Shown: positions 37,310 to 51,440 of the stretch, piece after piece
Layout: every line of letters begins with the position of its first letter
How positions within the stretch are numbered: position 1 is the first letter of the stretch
Origin: Gymnogyps californianus
Taxonomy: Eukaryota; Chordata; Aves; Accipitriformes; Cathartidae
NCBI RefSeq assembly: GCF_018139145.2
Contig: NC_059477.1
Coordinates: forward strand, 31,971,502-32,035,501
DNA: 64,000 bases
Direction of reading: 5' to 3'
The notes under the pieces: generated by a model
What the model was told of the DNA's origin: nothing
The model's database searches: none
Seen by the model: the letters and a program-made list of their open reading frames with translations, nothing else
Translations under genes and position numbers: made by a program

Positions 37310-40300
37310 GTGGAAATAACTCCTCTACTGTACGCCAGAAATTCCATTTCACAACTTTCGATCACAACCAACGCAGTACCATCTAGGCTTTCTTGCAAAA
37401 ACATGCAGTATTTCTAAGCTTTTGAAGAGAAACAACAGGAGCTAACTGCACCTTAGAAGATTCTTTCTTTACAAGCTACTCCTTTCAGTGCCACACTGCA
37501 GAAAATTTAGAAGAGCAGCGCATGATGGGACAACATAGAAGATCTTATCCAAGATATACATGTTGTGGCGAAACCTATAGAATCAGACATGTAATTCCAT
37601 ATTCTTTGATAACAGAGGGTGTTTTTCTTCCTACCCATCCTTCTCCCTTCTCTATATTCAGAATTACAGTGAAACCTATGTTCCCAGTACCATAACCACC
37701 ACTGTATATCTTTAAAGCTTTAACATATAAAAAGTCTGAGATACACCAACTACTTTCAAAATGACTACAGTGAATTATTCCCCAAACAGGACCAGTCCTG
37801 TTTTACGGCCTATGAGCAAATATCAGGATGACCTGTTCACCAAAGCAGATGAAACGTATTAAAATATCCTCATGGTTTTTTCATACCATAATTTTGACCT
37901 TTTCATTTTCCAATTACTTCTCTCAGTAACTGAAAAGATTTGTTTTATGATACTCATAATTTAGGGGGCCTTGGCAAGTGTGCACAGTACCTTTCAGCAT
38001 TGCTGCCAAACAACTTGAGTTAAAGTAATAAATAAAGTCATAACTGTCCTCTGCTGATAAGCAGAATTACCAGCAACACATGCTTTATAGCTTAAGGATA
38101 ATAGTTATTTGTATAATTTAAGTCCTACCGTCACCTGAGAGAAACGCACACAAAATATAATCATGAAGCAGCAGTGACGTGTTGCACAAACACAGCTAAT
38201 ATTTTTAACTTTATTGCTGTCCTTCCCATTATGATTTGGAAGAACTTTGCTAGTTAGCAATTGCAAGCAATGGTATACTTCATTCAAAGAAAAATGAGGT
38301 AGAAGAGCAGTTTTATTATTCATCAGGACACAGCCTACTCCTTTCATACAATTTGTTTTCGTTTCAGCTGCCTGAACTTTGGAAAAGCAAATACTTTAAT
38401 AAATTGACAGAAGGGCATTGTAGTGTCCTTGACACCTCTGTAAGCCTCATGTCAAGGTCCAATCTTGGACCTGCTTTCTCCCATACAGCTGTATGTACTT
38501 CAAGTCACCGGCCCCTTTTTCAGTGTCACATTGTCATCTGAGGGAACAGCATAAAGGATGGAGGAGAAATGCATCAGCAACTATCTGTATACTACCATGA
38601 CTAGATCTATTTTGCATGCAGTCAGGATGCAAGGACTGGCATTGATTTGTACGATATCATAAAAGACTAAGGCATGAAACAATATGCAGTATTGTGCATA
38701 TGCTTTGCCCTGCTGAGGTGAGCACAGCCAACCTGGAAGGAACTGCTTTAGAAAAGCTTTACCAAAAGAAGGGTATTACTTGTCTTCAATGCCTCACAAG
38801 CCTGACTTGCTGCTTTCCTTTGGCTAACCCGTCTCTGTCTTGCTAGGTGTCCCTGGTTCAAGAAACAGTTCACCCAACTGGGGCTGGTTCCCCTCCTTCA
38901 GAGATGCAACGCTTCTTCATCAGCTTTAACCATGTGGATTTTGTGACTTCTCATGCCAGCCAGAAGACCCACCTAATGCAAAAGAGAACAAAGAAGTGCC
39001 AGATTGTATCTGCCCTGGCAGAGATGAGCCCGTGGGCCAGCAGCAGGTAGGAAAGCAGCCTGTCCATCATCCCGTCTCCCATCTCCATCTCACAAGGTGC
39101 GGGCTAGAGGCAGGGAATGGCAGTCTACGCATGTCGGAGCCTCAGGAGAATCTGAGTTGGCAGGTAGGGAACAGATGACAGTAGAGCCATGGCTACTGCC
39201 CCTTTCCCTGTTTGCCAGTCCAAAGAGCTGTAAGTAGGCATGCAGTGTAGCACAGGGACAGTGCAGTGACCTGCCAGTGAAGGCCAGCAGCTCTCTCCTA
39301 GGAGGGATTTTAGTTGAATTCTCCATTCCTACTTGCTGACTTGTGGGCGCTGTCTGGCCTCCTCACATACCTCACACATGTGCCAACCATGGCTCCAAGG
39401 GGGTAGTCACATCCCCTGTGACTTGTCTTTTTTCTTCCTTCATCACAAGAATACAGTGTCAAGTGGGGAACTCAACAGATGGTGAGAGCTGACCAACCCT
39501 CATCAAAGCTGAGAGTTCACATCTGGAAAGGTTTCCGTGTTTTGTTAGAAGATGAATACAGGCATGACCATAAAAGGAGTATTTTTACATCTAAAAAATG
39601 TTGCAAGAAGGGGTTCAGATTTTTATTTGCCAATTATGAAGACATTTATTTCAATCTCTAAATTCAGAGCAGAGAGATTTTGCAGCAAAAGGCATGCTAT
39701 TTCAGTGCCAGAAGGTTCATTTTTCTTCTTCCCAGTGGAACATATTTTTCATCCTGACACTTTCTGAATACAGAAACGTGAAATAGAGAAAGCCTGGAGA
39801 TCTAGTGAAATTCCATAGGACTGAAGGAGCCACAGCCTCTCCCTGCTGTGTGGCTCCCCCATGAACTGGGGTACACTTATCTCTGTAACCGCCTAGGAGC
39901 TTTCCCCAGTATCTTGCCACCACAGAAAACCAACCATTGTAATGAGTTCATTTCTAAGCAACTATTTTAACTGGAGAGAGTAAAAGCACTACGGACAGAA
40001 GGGGAAAGATTAACCTATTCACAGAAAGACTTGGTTTTGGGAAAAACAAGTGTTGAAACAGTAGAAGCCATACAGTCTAACAGCACAGGATAGATCTGGG
40101 ATCTCAAACATAACCTTGATTTGCTGCAGGGCTTCATTTGTCCATGCCTCTATCTCCCCTCACCCATAAAACCAGGATTAAATCTTCCTTTGCAGAACTG
40201 TTAAAAATGCATTGCCATTTAGCAGCTGTTCAACATCCTACTTACCTAGTCTTGACACGAAACACCTTTCTCCTAGTTCTCAGAATAAGAAGCAGAGTTG

Positions 40301-43300
40301 CAAGAGTTGTCAAAGATTCTGCCTCTCCCTGAACATTACCATCTTTAAAAATTATATTAGCACTTTAGGAAATTAATTCCAATTAGCTGGCCTGGCAGGT
40401 TGCCTGGAATGGAATATAAACTTAGTTTAGGAGAAATATAGGCATCAGGGAGGGAGGTGATATTTTGCTTTTAAAAATGCATCTCCAGTGAAATCAGGGC
40501 AAGAAAGCGGTAAAGCTACACATTTGTCTGGCACTTTTTTGTTGACTTGATGACAATTTTGTTGACTCAGAACTCTGAATTCTGACATCAGCTTGTTACA
40601 AAAGAAGCATTTTCAGCCACATGTTATTTTTCTACAGGGATTTGACTCATTCTTCCAAACTTTAATTTAGAATCAATTGTTTGCTGTGTTATTTTCACAC
40701 ATAAAAGGCAACACTGGCTCTTATTACCCCACAGAGATTTTTAAAAGCCAAGAATATAGTTGTGGAATAAGTAGCTCCTTTATTTAGGGAGAGGACAGAG
40801 AGGGGGAGGAGAAGCACAAAAACACCTTCAATTGCTCAAGTCACTTAGTTAGCCAAACATCCTAATGCCTTTCTTTTTGTTTCAAAGAGCAATTCTCTAA
40901 GCCACTAGGGGTTGCAAGTTCATGCAACTCAAAGGCTAATAAAACCATTTGACTGTCATTTCTGAGTGGGTGGAAGCTCTCTTCTGAATCCATTTGGAAA
41001 TGAAGCCACCCACACATTTCCATACTTGATAAAGACCATAGGGCAAATGACCACCTGCCAGCAGTGAGCTGGGAAAGGAGGAGGGGAGAAACAGAAAAGA
41101 AAAAAATCTTAATACAAGGTTTTCCAAGCTGTATAATTGTCACAATAGGCTAGAAACCAACATTAAACTGCTTTTTATTCCTCAATAAACCTACTGAGCT
41201 ATGGACAAGTAGGTTTTTCATAAGGATTTTTCTCCACCTCTCAAACAGGGCTCACAACTACACACAGACTTACTATAAAACAGTTCCACAAATTCACGAA
41301 GATCAGTATTGTGCCTTTTAAGAGCTATTCCAAGCAAGTTTTTGATCTGTGAATCAGAACCTTGCATGAAAAGGACATGGAGATAATGCTGCTTAGCAAG
41401 TCAAGCATCTGCTCCAAGTTGCAACAGTTCACATCATTGATCAATTTTTTATCATGATGAGAAACACGTACTGTCTGGAAACCCACAGTCAGCTGAAGCA
41501 ACAACATTACACCCATTTGTATGCTGAACTGATAAGGCAGGTGACATCTTCCACAAGTGTGCTGCAGAAGATGCAAGGAAACTTATTTAAAAAAAAAAAA
41601 ACAAAACAACAAACAACCACCACAAAAATGCATACAAACCTTCCTGGAAATGTAGTGTTCCCCCCTCTGCACTGAGGATCTCAACCCTGACAAGTGTCCT
41701 GTGTGCATCAATGCAGTGAACTGCAAATTTGGACTTAATCTAGGTCCTGTGTCTGGCCCAGTGGCCCCTGGCTGCCTTGGCATCCTGGAAGGACTGTCCT
41801 GGCATGTCTTTTACTAGAAGCCCCCATCCTACTCTAAAGCCCAGCCTGCTTTAGGCTGAAAACCTGAAATGGTTTCAAGGAAAAATTACTAGAATGATCT
41901 GATCTTGAGAACAGATCATAAGGAGCTCATTTACGCAGCTTAACAAAAGCAAGATAGGGAGGCAATTATTCATACGCAGAAAAGAGAACTCATGCCACAG
42001 AGCTCTTAGTCATGTAGATAAAGGCAGAACATGATCAGAATGTTTTCCATTGAAATATCCCAATGATCAGAATTTGAGAAACAAGATATTCAAGCTGGAA
42101 ACAAAAGGCACCTTTTTACCACACAGGTAGTTCCTTATTGTGATGGCTTACAGAGGACAACAGTAATTAACTGTCGTTTAGGACCCACTTTAATCAAGAC
42201 TGAATATTTTTCATGAAGATCCTTTAATTCATCAGTACACAGCCCAGCTTAAAGCAAGAATTAGTTGGTGGAGTCACACAACATGTCACATACGCGTTAA
42301 AACTGTAAGTCTGAACATAACTGTGACAAATGATGAATTAATCTTTGTAGGGCTTTCCCAGCTGGGAGTATGCAGCAAATCAATACAAGTTACTTTGCAC
42401 AGATACGAAAACAAGCTGTTACCATCCTCAGGCACATTCCCTTCATTGTGGAAGAGATGGCTGCTAAGCAAGGCTGGATGCTTGCACATGCAAGGAAACC
42501 TGCCCATACTGCCTTGAGGTGAGGTGGTGGAACTGGACGCATGGTTCCTCTTGCACAGAGCTCTTATTGCTCCTCCACTGCCATCCCCAGAGCAACACAC
42601 AGTTCTCTTTCCCTGCAGTGGTACCCATAAACATTCAATTTGATTTTGCCAACACGTGATACGGGTTTCTAGACATTCCCCATTTTATAGATTAATTTTT
42701 TTTTTTCTTTTCCACAGTCACTCACTAAGCATGGCCACAGCACCTAGTAGAAGGTCAAACAGAGATGTCTCATGTTTCTGAAGGTGAAGACTATTACCTC
42801 TATAGTATCAACATCCTGTAGTCAGAACAATGTCTAAAATTTACACCAGGATGCAAAATAGCAAATGCTGGTTTTATATGAAGAGAAAGCCCAGATTTGA
42901 AGACTTTGGGCTTTAGAACAAGATTGGTTTTTTGCTTATGTTGTAAAGCTGATTTCTTATAGTAACAGGATATAACAGAACTGGGGCAACCTAGCTTGCT
43001 CAAGAAGTAATGACAAAAAATGTAGCATCACTAAAAGATGCTCATTTCTAAATACTGGATAAACCGTACATATCCATGCTATAAGCTAAACATGCCATAG
43101 TGGGGTGCATATGCCTTTTATTAGCAGTCATTCGGAATATGCTACACTGAAGTGACTTTGCTGCCGACAAATAATGCACTACTCTTAAACTTTCTGCAAT
43201 AAAAGCTTTATACCACATTGTTACTAGTTTGTCTCATAAATTTTATTATCTTCAGGATGCTCCTCTTAATAACTCCTTTGAAATTGCAAAAGCTGGCTGA

Positions 43301-46300
43301 GAGCCAGCCATAGTGACACTGAAATTAAAAGGAAAGATCCCTGAAAGCTGAAACACAGAGCGATACTCATCAAAAACTAAAGCAAAATGTCAGTGTATTT
43401 TAGATGTTGACATTTTAAGTAAACCATGACCTTCTCTCTCTGAAAACTTCAATGTAATTGTTATATAGAACAGGTTCCTCATTAAAACTTCAAGAGACAT
43501 AGTCATTAAAAACTTTAGAGAAAAAACATCCAGCTCATTCAGCATAAGAACATTGCATTTGAAAATTTCTCATGCTTAAATAATATAATTTGGTGGGTCC
43601 CCCCACTACACTAGACTACGCACTGTTTTCTGAGGCGTATGCTTGTAACAGCTGAATAATGATGCAGAACCATAGAGGAAATAAATGCCTTCATGTGAAC
43701 TAGGAGAGGACAGTAGTTATGAAGAAGTGGCTAGGCAGTCAATAAGGTGTGATAAAGACTATATTGCACGTAGGTCCTAATGTAAGGCTGTTCTCTAGGC
43801 ACTACCAAGATGAAACTTCAAGTGAGGCCATGCAACTTGACAACAGGTAGCAGAGCTCACCACTAAACAAACAAATGGAGAGAAACTGAGAGTCAGAAGA
43901 CTTAGCCTTTCTTTCTCCTGCTGCTGTTCTGTCACAAAAACAAAACAGAAGTCACAGGATCTCTCCAAGCCCCAGCTTCTTGCCAATGGAAGTCAGAGAA
44001 AAAGCATCTCAAGAATGTTTTTTTCTTTTGTGGGACAGAAACGACTCATGCTTGTACCAGTGATGCCAGGCTGAGCAACTTACACAGTTTGTTGAGCATG
44101 TGCAAGCAGAGTTACACATGCTTGGGCAGAAACACTAGTTCATTCACTCTTATTTCAGGACATCTCTGCTGAGTTATAGTGAAGCACACAGGAGAAGAAT
44201 ATAACTGGGGGACAGAGAGAAAGTGAGACTGAGTTTTGTTAGGGAGCTCACCAGGGAGGCCAAAGGGAGAAATCCATCTGTCCTCCTCTTACAACTAAGA
44301 GCAGAGCATCACCACATGACTCATCTGAAACATTGTGATTCTCCATCAGCAGAGATCAGCAGAGTCTTACAAAACAAGGAAAGCAGTGGATAAGGCTGTG
44401 CAAGGCCAGTGGTGTCCAAGCAGACAGAAAAGGGAAGGCTGTTTAGGTTATGCAGAATCTGGTCTCCCATTCACCGCTGTGCGGGGATGACTTTTTAAAA
44501 TGTGAGGCTCAGGGAACTTCATCTATCTTGAGCTCAGTAACAGAATGATGTCTCACCCCAATTAAAGTAATGCAGGATTGAGAAAGTTTGCCTGTCTTCG
44601 ATACAATTATCAACCGGGGAGGGAGGGGGAAGATAAATCACCAGAAACAAAGCACTTAACCAATTGTCATTGATGTTCTGAGTGCTTTCCTTCACCTTCC
44701 TTCTCTTGATGGGAAAGGTAAAAATTAAGGGTGTGTTTTAGCAACGGTGGAACAGGCTATGAAGAATCTCCCTGCTGAGCAATCCCAATACATACCAGAT
44801 GTTTGCTAGCCTCAAATTTAAGACAATTCTGATATCCCAATTTTGTCTTTCAAAATTCACGTTCCTATTACTGAGGCTTATGTTCTTACAGCGGCTGTTT
44901 AATCCCATCACAGCCAGGGCATCCTGAGGCAGCTGTATGGGTCACATAACTAGTACACATAAGGAAACTGTGGTCAGGGTGGAAAAACAGCTGAAAATGG
45001 CTTTGATCAATGTGGACAGGGAGTGAGGATGAAGCAACTGTAAGTGGAGATCAAAATAAAGCTAAGAGGAAAACTGGGATTTCATTCACTGAAGGAAGAT
45101 GCTGCTTTCTCCTTACCAGTCCAGAAGGGAAGACTCCTTCACGCTGTCTGTGATCCAGTCTAGGATGGGCTTAGAGCTGTACGATTTTCAGGTGTCACAG
45201 TGATGACAGTGAAACAAACACAAGAAAGGAAGGCTAAAGAAATAAAGTTGGTCGTAGTAAATATGAACAGCACCTTTATTTAAAGCACCAACTCTACTGT
45301 ATTTGGTAGACACTAAACACTGGCTTACAGATCTGCTCACACCAGCATCCCAGTGAGCTACCAATGCTGTTAAAATGGAAACCCCACCAGACACCGTAAC
45401 TGAAACCAGCTTTTTCCTCATGAAGTCTTAGTTTTACATAGCATTTTAGGCCTGAAGCACAGTATAGTGAAAACATCTCTCCAAGTACTTATAATTCAGT
45501 AGGTAGAGACTGGAGGAAAAAGCTGGAGAAAATATGCCACAGCTTTTTTCTACCTTCACTGTGAGGTTTGCTTTTTCAGGAAAATGCCTCACACTTGAAG
45601 GCAGTGAGGCTGGCTGAAAACCTCAAGATCACAGGAATTATAGAAAATACCGAAAGAGGAGAAGGGGAGAAATGGGACAAAAAACATCACTTGGAGGCTA
45701 TGCATCATAGAGATGAGACTGTAAAGCCCAGGAGTATAACTAGGATTGCTTCTGCTTTGAAAAATTGTTCAGCTGTATTTCTCATTTCCAAAGAATAAAG
45801 ATGTCATAACAAGAATTAGAGATTGTCAACAGTAAGAACAACTGAAGGAGGATTCATTTATTTGTTTGTTTGAATGAGACAGAGACAGCACAATCAGATC
45901 CGGGAGGCCCTTCTGAGACCTCAGCCTTGGGGGTAACTGGCTTTCAGTCTAGTCTCCAACAGGAGATCCTCACCCTATAGAGTACTGCACATAAATGTAA
46001 TCCTAATGTGAGGCACAGCTACGAACACAGATATTGCTGCCTATCGATATAAAACATGTAATTCCCCAAGTACTGGAATTAAGGAAGTGGTTTCCTGCGA
46101 ATCTGCATCTCGGGCTCAGTGATGTCTCACAGCACAAGCTTTGAGCAAAGCTCTTCCCACAGCTGGGACCGTGTCACAGGGCTCTGCCCTGGGCAGATTC
46201 TCTAGTGTCCACAGGAAGAAGTTAATCTGTAGTAATACAGTTACCCTTGAGACTTCTACCGCTCTGCAAAATTTGGCTGCGATTGGCCAACGGGTTAAAA

Positions 46301-49300
46301 AAGGGAGGGGAAAGGAAGAAGGAAGGAAAATATATGCAGAACCAGCTTCATCCTGTATGCTTGTTTCCTATGGAAACAAGGCTAAACCCAACACATTACA
46401 AAATGAACACTCAGTTTAGTGCCAGTTATGTTTCAGAGCATAAGATGACAGAGAAGCCTCAAGCAGCAGAAAGTATTTCTCCTTCACTGTCTCAAGCAGG
46501 AATCTCTGTAACAATTGCACTGATCCCTTTTTCATGTTGTATTGCATTACGGCAGTGGAATGGGAAGGGGACAAAGGAGGAGAGCAGATGCGACTCAATT
46601 CTGAACACACCGTTAGCATAGAGATACCCCAACACTGAAGCGCTGCTAAAGAGCCAGACAAATTAATGATGTCTAACTGGATGGTCTAGATGTTTTTTAT
46701 TATCATATCTCCTGCGCAGAAGTCATACAGCTTGCTCCTTGCTGATGTGGTTGCCATATATAAACAATGCATAGTACACAAAAGGAAAGGGTAAAAAGAA
46801 AATATATGGAGATCTGTATATTTAAGCTTGCCAAATGCTGCCATTTGCCTACATGTACAGTTCTCAGAGCTACGAGAGAACAGGAAAAGCTCAAAATGCC
46901 TTTGCATTTCCAAGCATCTGCTCTCTTCTCTGTAGAGTGACTACTCTTTTAATGTCAAGATGAACCAGCATCATTTTAAGTCAGCCGGACACATTCTAAC
47001 CCAGAAGAAAGGAATTACTTTCCAAGCCCCTCCTAAGTCACTTGCTCTTAGTGCCATGTAAAGCTCTGAATCATCCAACACATATAACTTACTTTTAGAG
47101 AGGCAGCTTTGCAGAATAACTTAATTTCTGTTCTTCAGCACCCACAAGAAGCCATCTAAATTATCCACATGCAGAAAGGTAGTAACTTCACCAGGCAGAT
47201 AACTAAGCTAAACACCAAAGGCTCAAGCACCTTGTGTATGAGCTAAAAGAAAAGTCTGTTAGGTGAAATCAACAGCAGAAGACAGAAGGTATTTAAAAGA
47301 CCCTCGGCCTATTTCCAGTCAAGTTACTTACCAGCTTAGCAACTGCTTTTTCCAGATCTACCACTTACCTGCTCATCTGCTCAGGATAGAGACCACTATC
47401 TACTGCCCGTTTCCCTGGGGCCCAACACAAGGCAGCTTTGCTGGTGGCTTCTTTACACTACCAGAGAGCAGACTCCTGGATCTGCCACTAGACAGATAAA
47501 AACACCTTCAGCTTGCATGGAACTGCTTTGTTGCAAAGGAAATCTTGTCCAAGAGCAACAGCCCTTCAGTGCTCTAACAGGGTTGCAAAATCCTCTGAAA
47601 GAGGACCTTAGAGTATTGGCCCTTAACACACAGTTCCCAGCACACGAAAAGAAAGGCTCCTCTTCGGCACTGCTAGGAGGGAAATCACAACCTTCATTCA
47701 GCCAGCTACTAGGCAATGCCGTGTCATCCTTCTATCTTCCTAGCTTCACCAAACACCATTGAGTTGCAAGCATAACATTTTCCACTGCAAATGACTGATG
47801 CTTGACTACAGTCAAGTCTGCCATGACATTTCCAGAAATACTCCTACCTCTTTATTAAGGACTTCAGGGCAGGACACGACCAATCTTCCGGTCATTGGTC
47901 AAAAAAACACGTTTCTTGTTGTTTCTTTTTCATAATTTCAGAATTCTTCTCGTTAGACATTATGCTGTACTCCAGAGAGATGTATTCTACCTACCCACCA
48001 ATCAATAGTTATTCAAGATATTGTCTCAATATCCCCCTTGGAAAGTTAAAGGACACCATTCTGACACACAAACACTGCCAATTAACTACACAGGGCCTTA
48101 TTTTCCAATAGAAATAGTAATTCACATATTTGCCCAACTCTCACTAAAGATTAAGCTTTTTCTCAGCCAGCCACGCTGTCAAAATGCACAGACATTTGGC
48201 TATTCCCAATTTATTCTAGAATTTTACCAAGGAACTGTGTAGCTTTTTTAGTAAGTTTTCACCTGGTCAGACAAAATAAAGACCTGCACAAGCCTCATTT
48301 CTTTGCCCAGCAAAACACAGTTTTTAAGAGCAATCCACCAACTCATCTGGTAACAGAGAAGTCATCTGTAAGCCAAGGCCAATCTCTTCATTGCAGCCAC
48401 CTAGAACTGATAACTTGGGAGTGAGGATAGTCTAGGAGATGAGTGGGACAGTTGTCCACTTAAAACATCTGGATGTAGAAGACAAGCAAGTGCTGATTGT
48501 AAAGTGTGTTTATCATAACAAAAGTAACCTCCTTTTCCCCAGGGTGATTTTGAGACAAACAACAGGTCCCTAGCTGGAGCCCGTTCTGAAACACGAAGCC
48601 TGAGTTTCCATGTCATCTAACAGGAAGATGTCTTCTTTCTATGGTGACACTTACTCACTAGCTCACACCACCCACGCCACTGCTAGAGAGGACTCTCAGC
48701 TCTGCAACAGAGCAGGTTTTCCCCCAAGCATGGATGCAAACAAGCCAAGGTGCTAAAACATTCAGAGGCAGAGAACTGACAAAACCTCCATTCAGGCTGC
48801 ATACTGCCAGTCTGCTCTGGAGTGCTCAGAGCCCACCTGCTGTCGCTCACGTGCAAACTCATACCTGGAAGCCCATACTTCCCCAAATGCCATGTCAGCC
48901 TCTGCCACTTCTGATCCTCTCCACCTAATGTTGAGCACTAGGTTATTTCAGACCACTTCCAATTCCCTCAGGACTCTGTCATCATAAAGAAGTGAAGTCA
49001 AGTAAGTAATCACTAGCTGGCATTTCCTTTATCTATGCTCTTTGACATTAAAGGAGACCAGCATGTTTGATAAGCCCTTAGCCCCGATGCAGGCAACTCA
49101 GAGAACAGAACCAGATGTTTGGGCTCCTGGCACAGTCACTTAGGGTAACTGGGTATCTCAGAAAGGTGGCACTCCAGACCCTCATGCCATAACAGGGATT
49201 CACCTACATTCCACTAACAGGAGGTGTTTTGTACATGAACGTCTCTAAGTCCCCATTTCTCCCTAGCATACAGGTGTTGGAATGAGGGCTGAGCACTGGA

Positions 49301-50640
49301 TGTCTTCATGTAGCTGGACACGAGGCCCTTGCCAAAGAGATGCTTGACTGAGCAGGGTTCACCCTCAAGATTTTTTTGGCATGTGTGTCGAGTGAGGAGG
49401 AGGTCATACTGTCCCTGCTCAGCTTTAATTAACAGTTTAGAGTATACAGCCAGGAAGATGAAAGATGCTCTACTCAGTTAAAGAACACTTAAATTTCTTG
49501 TACCCACCCCTCTGTACTATCAGGCTGATCTGGACGAACGCACTCCCTATGTGCAGTTGGAAAGCAAACACCATGGGAGCAGAAGGAGAACATGACACCA
49601 CAGCCCCATGGTTAAAACACTCTCATGGAAGCAGGAGAGCTAAGTGTGAGGTCTCATTCCTAGAAACATAAAACATCTGAAGTGCCCGGAACTACATCTA
49701 GGTTCATCCAGCTCTCCTCTCTAGGGATGTGGTTATTGCTATAGCACACGCTGTTGAAACATCAGGACTGAAGCATGCAATTCTGATGAATGATGGCAAT
49801 AAACTAGGATGTGATGAGTCTTCATCTTTTAAAGGCAGCTCTCTCCACTCTTCTGTAGTGCTATGGATCTTTACATTATTTTAATGAGATGCCGAGATAA
49901 AAAACACTCCAAAAGCATTACTGAATACTATTTTCTCCTCTCTCCCCTGCTTCAATATGTCTCATCATTTTGCCAGTGCAAATCTTCTTATTTGATAATC
50001 TCTCTAAAACCTTCTGAAACAATTTTAGAAACCTGAGTCAACTGGATGTTGAATTTTGACAAGCTTTTGAGAGAATGAGTTATGCTTAACAAGTGATCCA
50101 AAATGGTTGTCTCAAATATTCTGATTTTGAAAAGAAGATTTGGTCTGTAAAAAACAACCTAGATTTTCTTTAGACTTTTTAGCATGTCTGTCTTACCTCA
50201 GAGACAGCTGCTCCCTTGTTAGTAGTAGCAGAAGCAAAGGGACAAATAAGGCTTGGTGTAAGCCTTATGACTGATGATTTGCACCACATCTTGCCACAGT
50301 TGCCCAGTGAAATGAATCTCTAAGACCAAGTGTGTCATTAAAATCACCTTATAGCTCCAAGGTTGGCACCTGTACATCAGGAGACAGCATGGCTGAGAGA
50401 CTAAGAAAGCATAAAATCGCCTAGAGCATCTGGTAGAGCATCAGTAGTGCTGTGTGGCTGTTTAGCATGGAAGCAGCATCTCAGTTGTGTTGTCCTGGTT
50501 GAGATACACAGGGAAGTTTATGAAATGGCATTTTCACTGAGCATTAAGTTACCAAAAGCCAAACAGACAAATCCCAGAATCCACATGTAAGTAAAATGGA
50601 TATATTTTACTAGTATATGTGCACGAAGGAAGGAAACTGC
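37310..50640. other. long unique non-coding stretch
   Basis: No gene or well-defined mobile element is recognised. Exon-like segments at 38368-38541 and 38847-39046 (plus strand) have splice-like borders but no recognisable peptide. An A-rich simple repeat occurs at 41588-41621. A TTTG microsatellite lies near 45858-45873. A possible inverted MIR-like trace lies near 40130-40195 (TCATTTGTCCATGCCTCTAT). The many 60-124-codon frames overlap on both strands and appear to be chance. Confidence 0.45.
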
Positions 50641-51440
50641 GAAGGATATCATGACTTCACCAATTGATAAGCTACACACGCAGTGTGCCTCTCGATGGAC
50701 TGCTGGGAGTCATCAGGGCATAGGAACTGCAGGCAGACTGATAAGAGCATCGAAGGAGGCTCTTACCATTTGCATTAATGTAATTGGCTGTAGCACAGGG
50801 ATGGGGACAGAAGATAATCATGGCAGCAGTTTGTTATATTCACTCATTGTTCTTCCTTCTTCTCCCGCAATTAGAGCAACTATACACATAATGCAACGCA
50901 AAATTATATCGACTGAATTTAGTCTACTAGCCCCAGCAGACAGTTTCTGTTTAGTATGTTGTCTTTCAACATGCAGCACAATGCAATATCAGAGGCTTAA
51001 GATAGATAGCGGTAAACAGCGTGGGCTCATTACAAAGATTCATTACCGATTATGCCATCAGCATTGAGCTCTGGTTTTTCCAAAATGGAACATTTGTTTT
51101 CCAGCAAGGGAAGCACAGCTATTTCTGTGGCAGAGTCGTGTTCAAGCATCCTGTTTGTAAACAGGGCCAGAACATGTCAGGTCTCTTTAAATCCAGGATT
51201 GGATAAAGTCACTCAGGTTTTGCTGGAAAGATGTATTCCCCTGTTATCTAGGACAGCTCCTGTGTTCTGTCAAGATGCAGGAGTGATGACAAAGTGGCTT
51301 GGCAACCATCTTGTCAGAAGCAACAACAAGGAAAGAATAGCACAGCTTAGAAACAAGAGAACAAACACACACCGTTTCCACCACTGTGCCCTTTTCCTCA
51401 CAAAGGGAGAGAAAGTGCTGTTATCAGGAAGATATTAGAA
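50641..51440. promoter_or_regulatory. candidate conserved regulatory element rich in POU and homeodomain-like sites
   Basis: Around 50765-50790 an exact octamer ATTTGCAT (50768-50775) is fused to TTAAT and followed by TAATTGG. Further homeodomain-like cores include CAATTAGAG near 50869. Intact CpGs occur unusually often for an AT-rich avian non-coding segment, for example TCTCGATG, CATCGAAG, ACGCAAAAT, ATATCGACTG and TACCGATTA, which hints at constraint. Two plus-strand frames (50651-51067 and 51052-51438; 138 and 128 codons) are open but unrecognisable. I favour a non-coding enhancer. Conservation cannot be tested here, so this remains inference. Confidence 0.3.

Noticed and set aside
40130..40195. 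Inverted MIR-like trace
   Set aside because: Only TCATTTGTCCATGCCTCTAT-type similarity without the flanking blocks in convincing form.
46141..46661. Open frames of 81-124 codons on both strands
   Set aside because: Mutually overlapping in different frames and without recognisable motifs.
50651..51438. Two plus-strand frames (138 and 128 codons) as a coding gene
   Set aside because: They are in different frames, unrecognisable, and not joined by convincing splice sites. A regulatory reading fits the motifs better.
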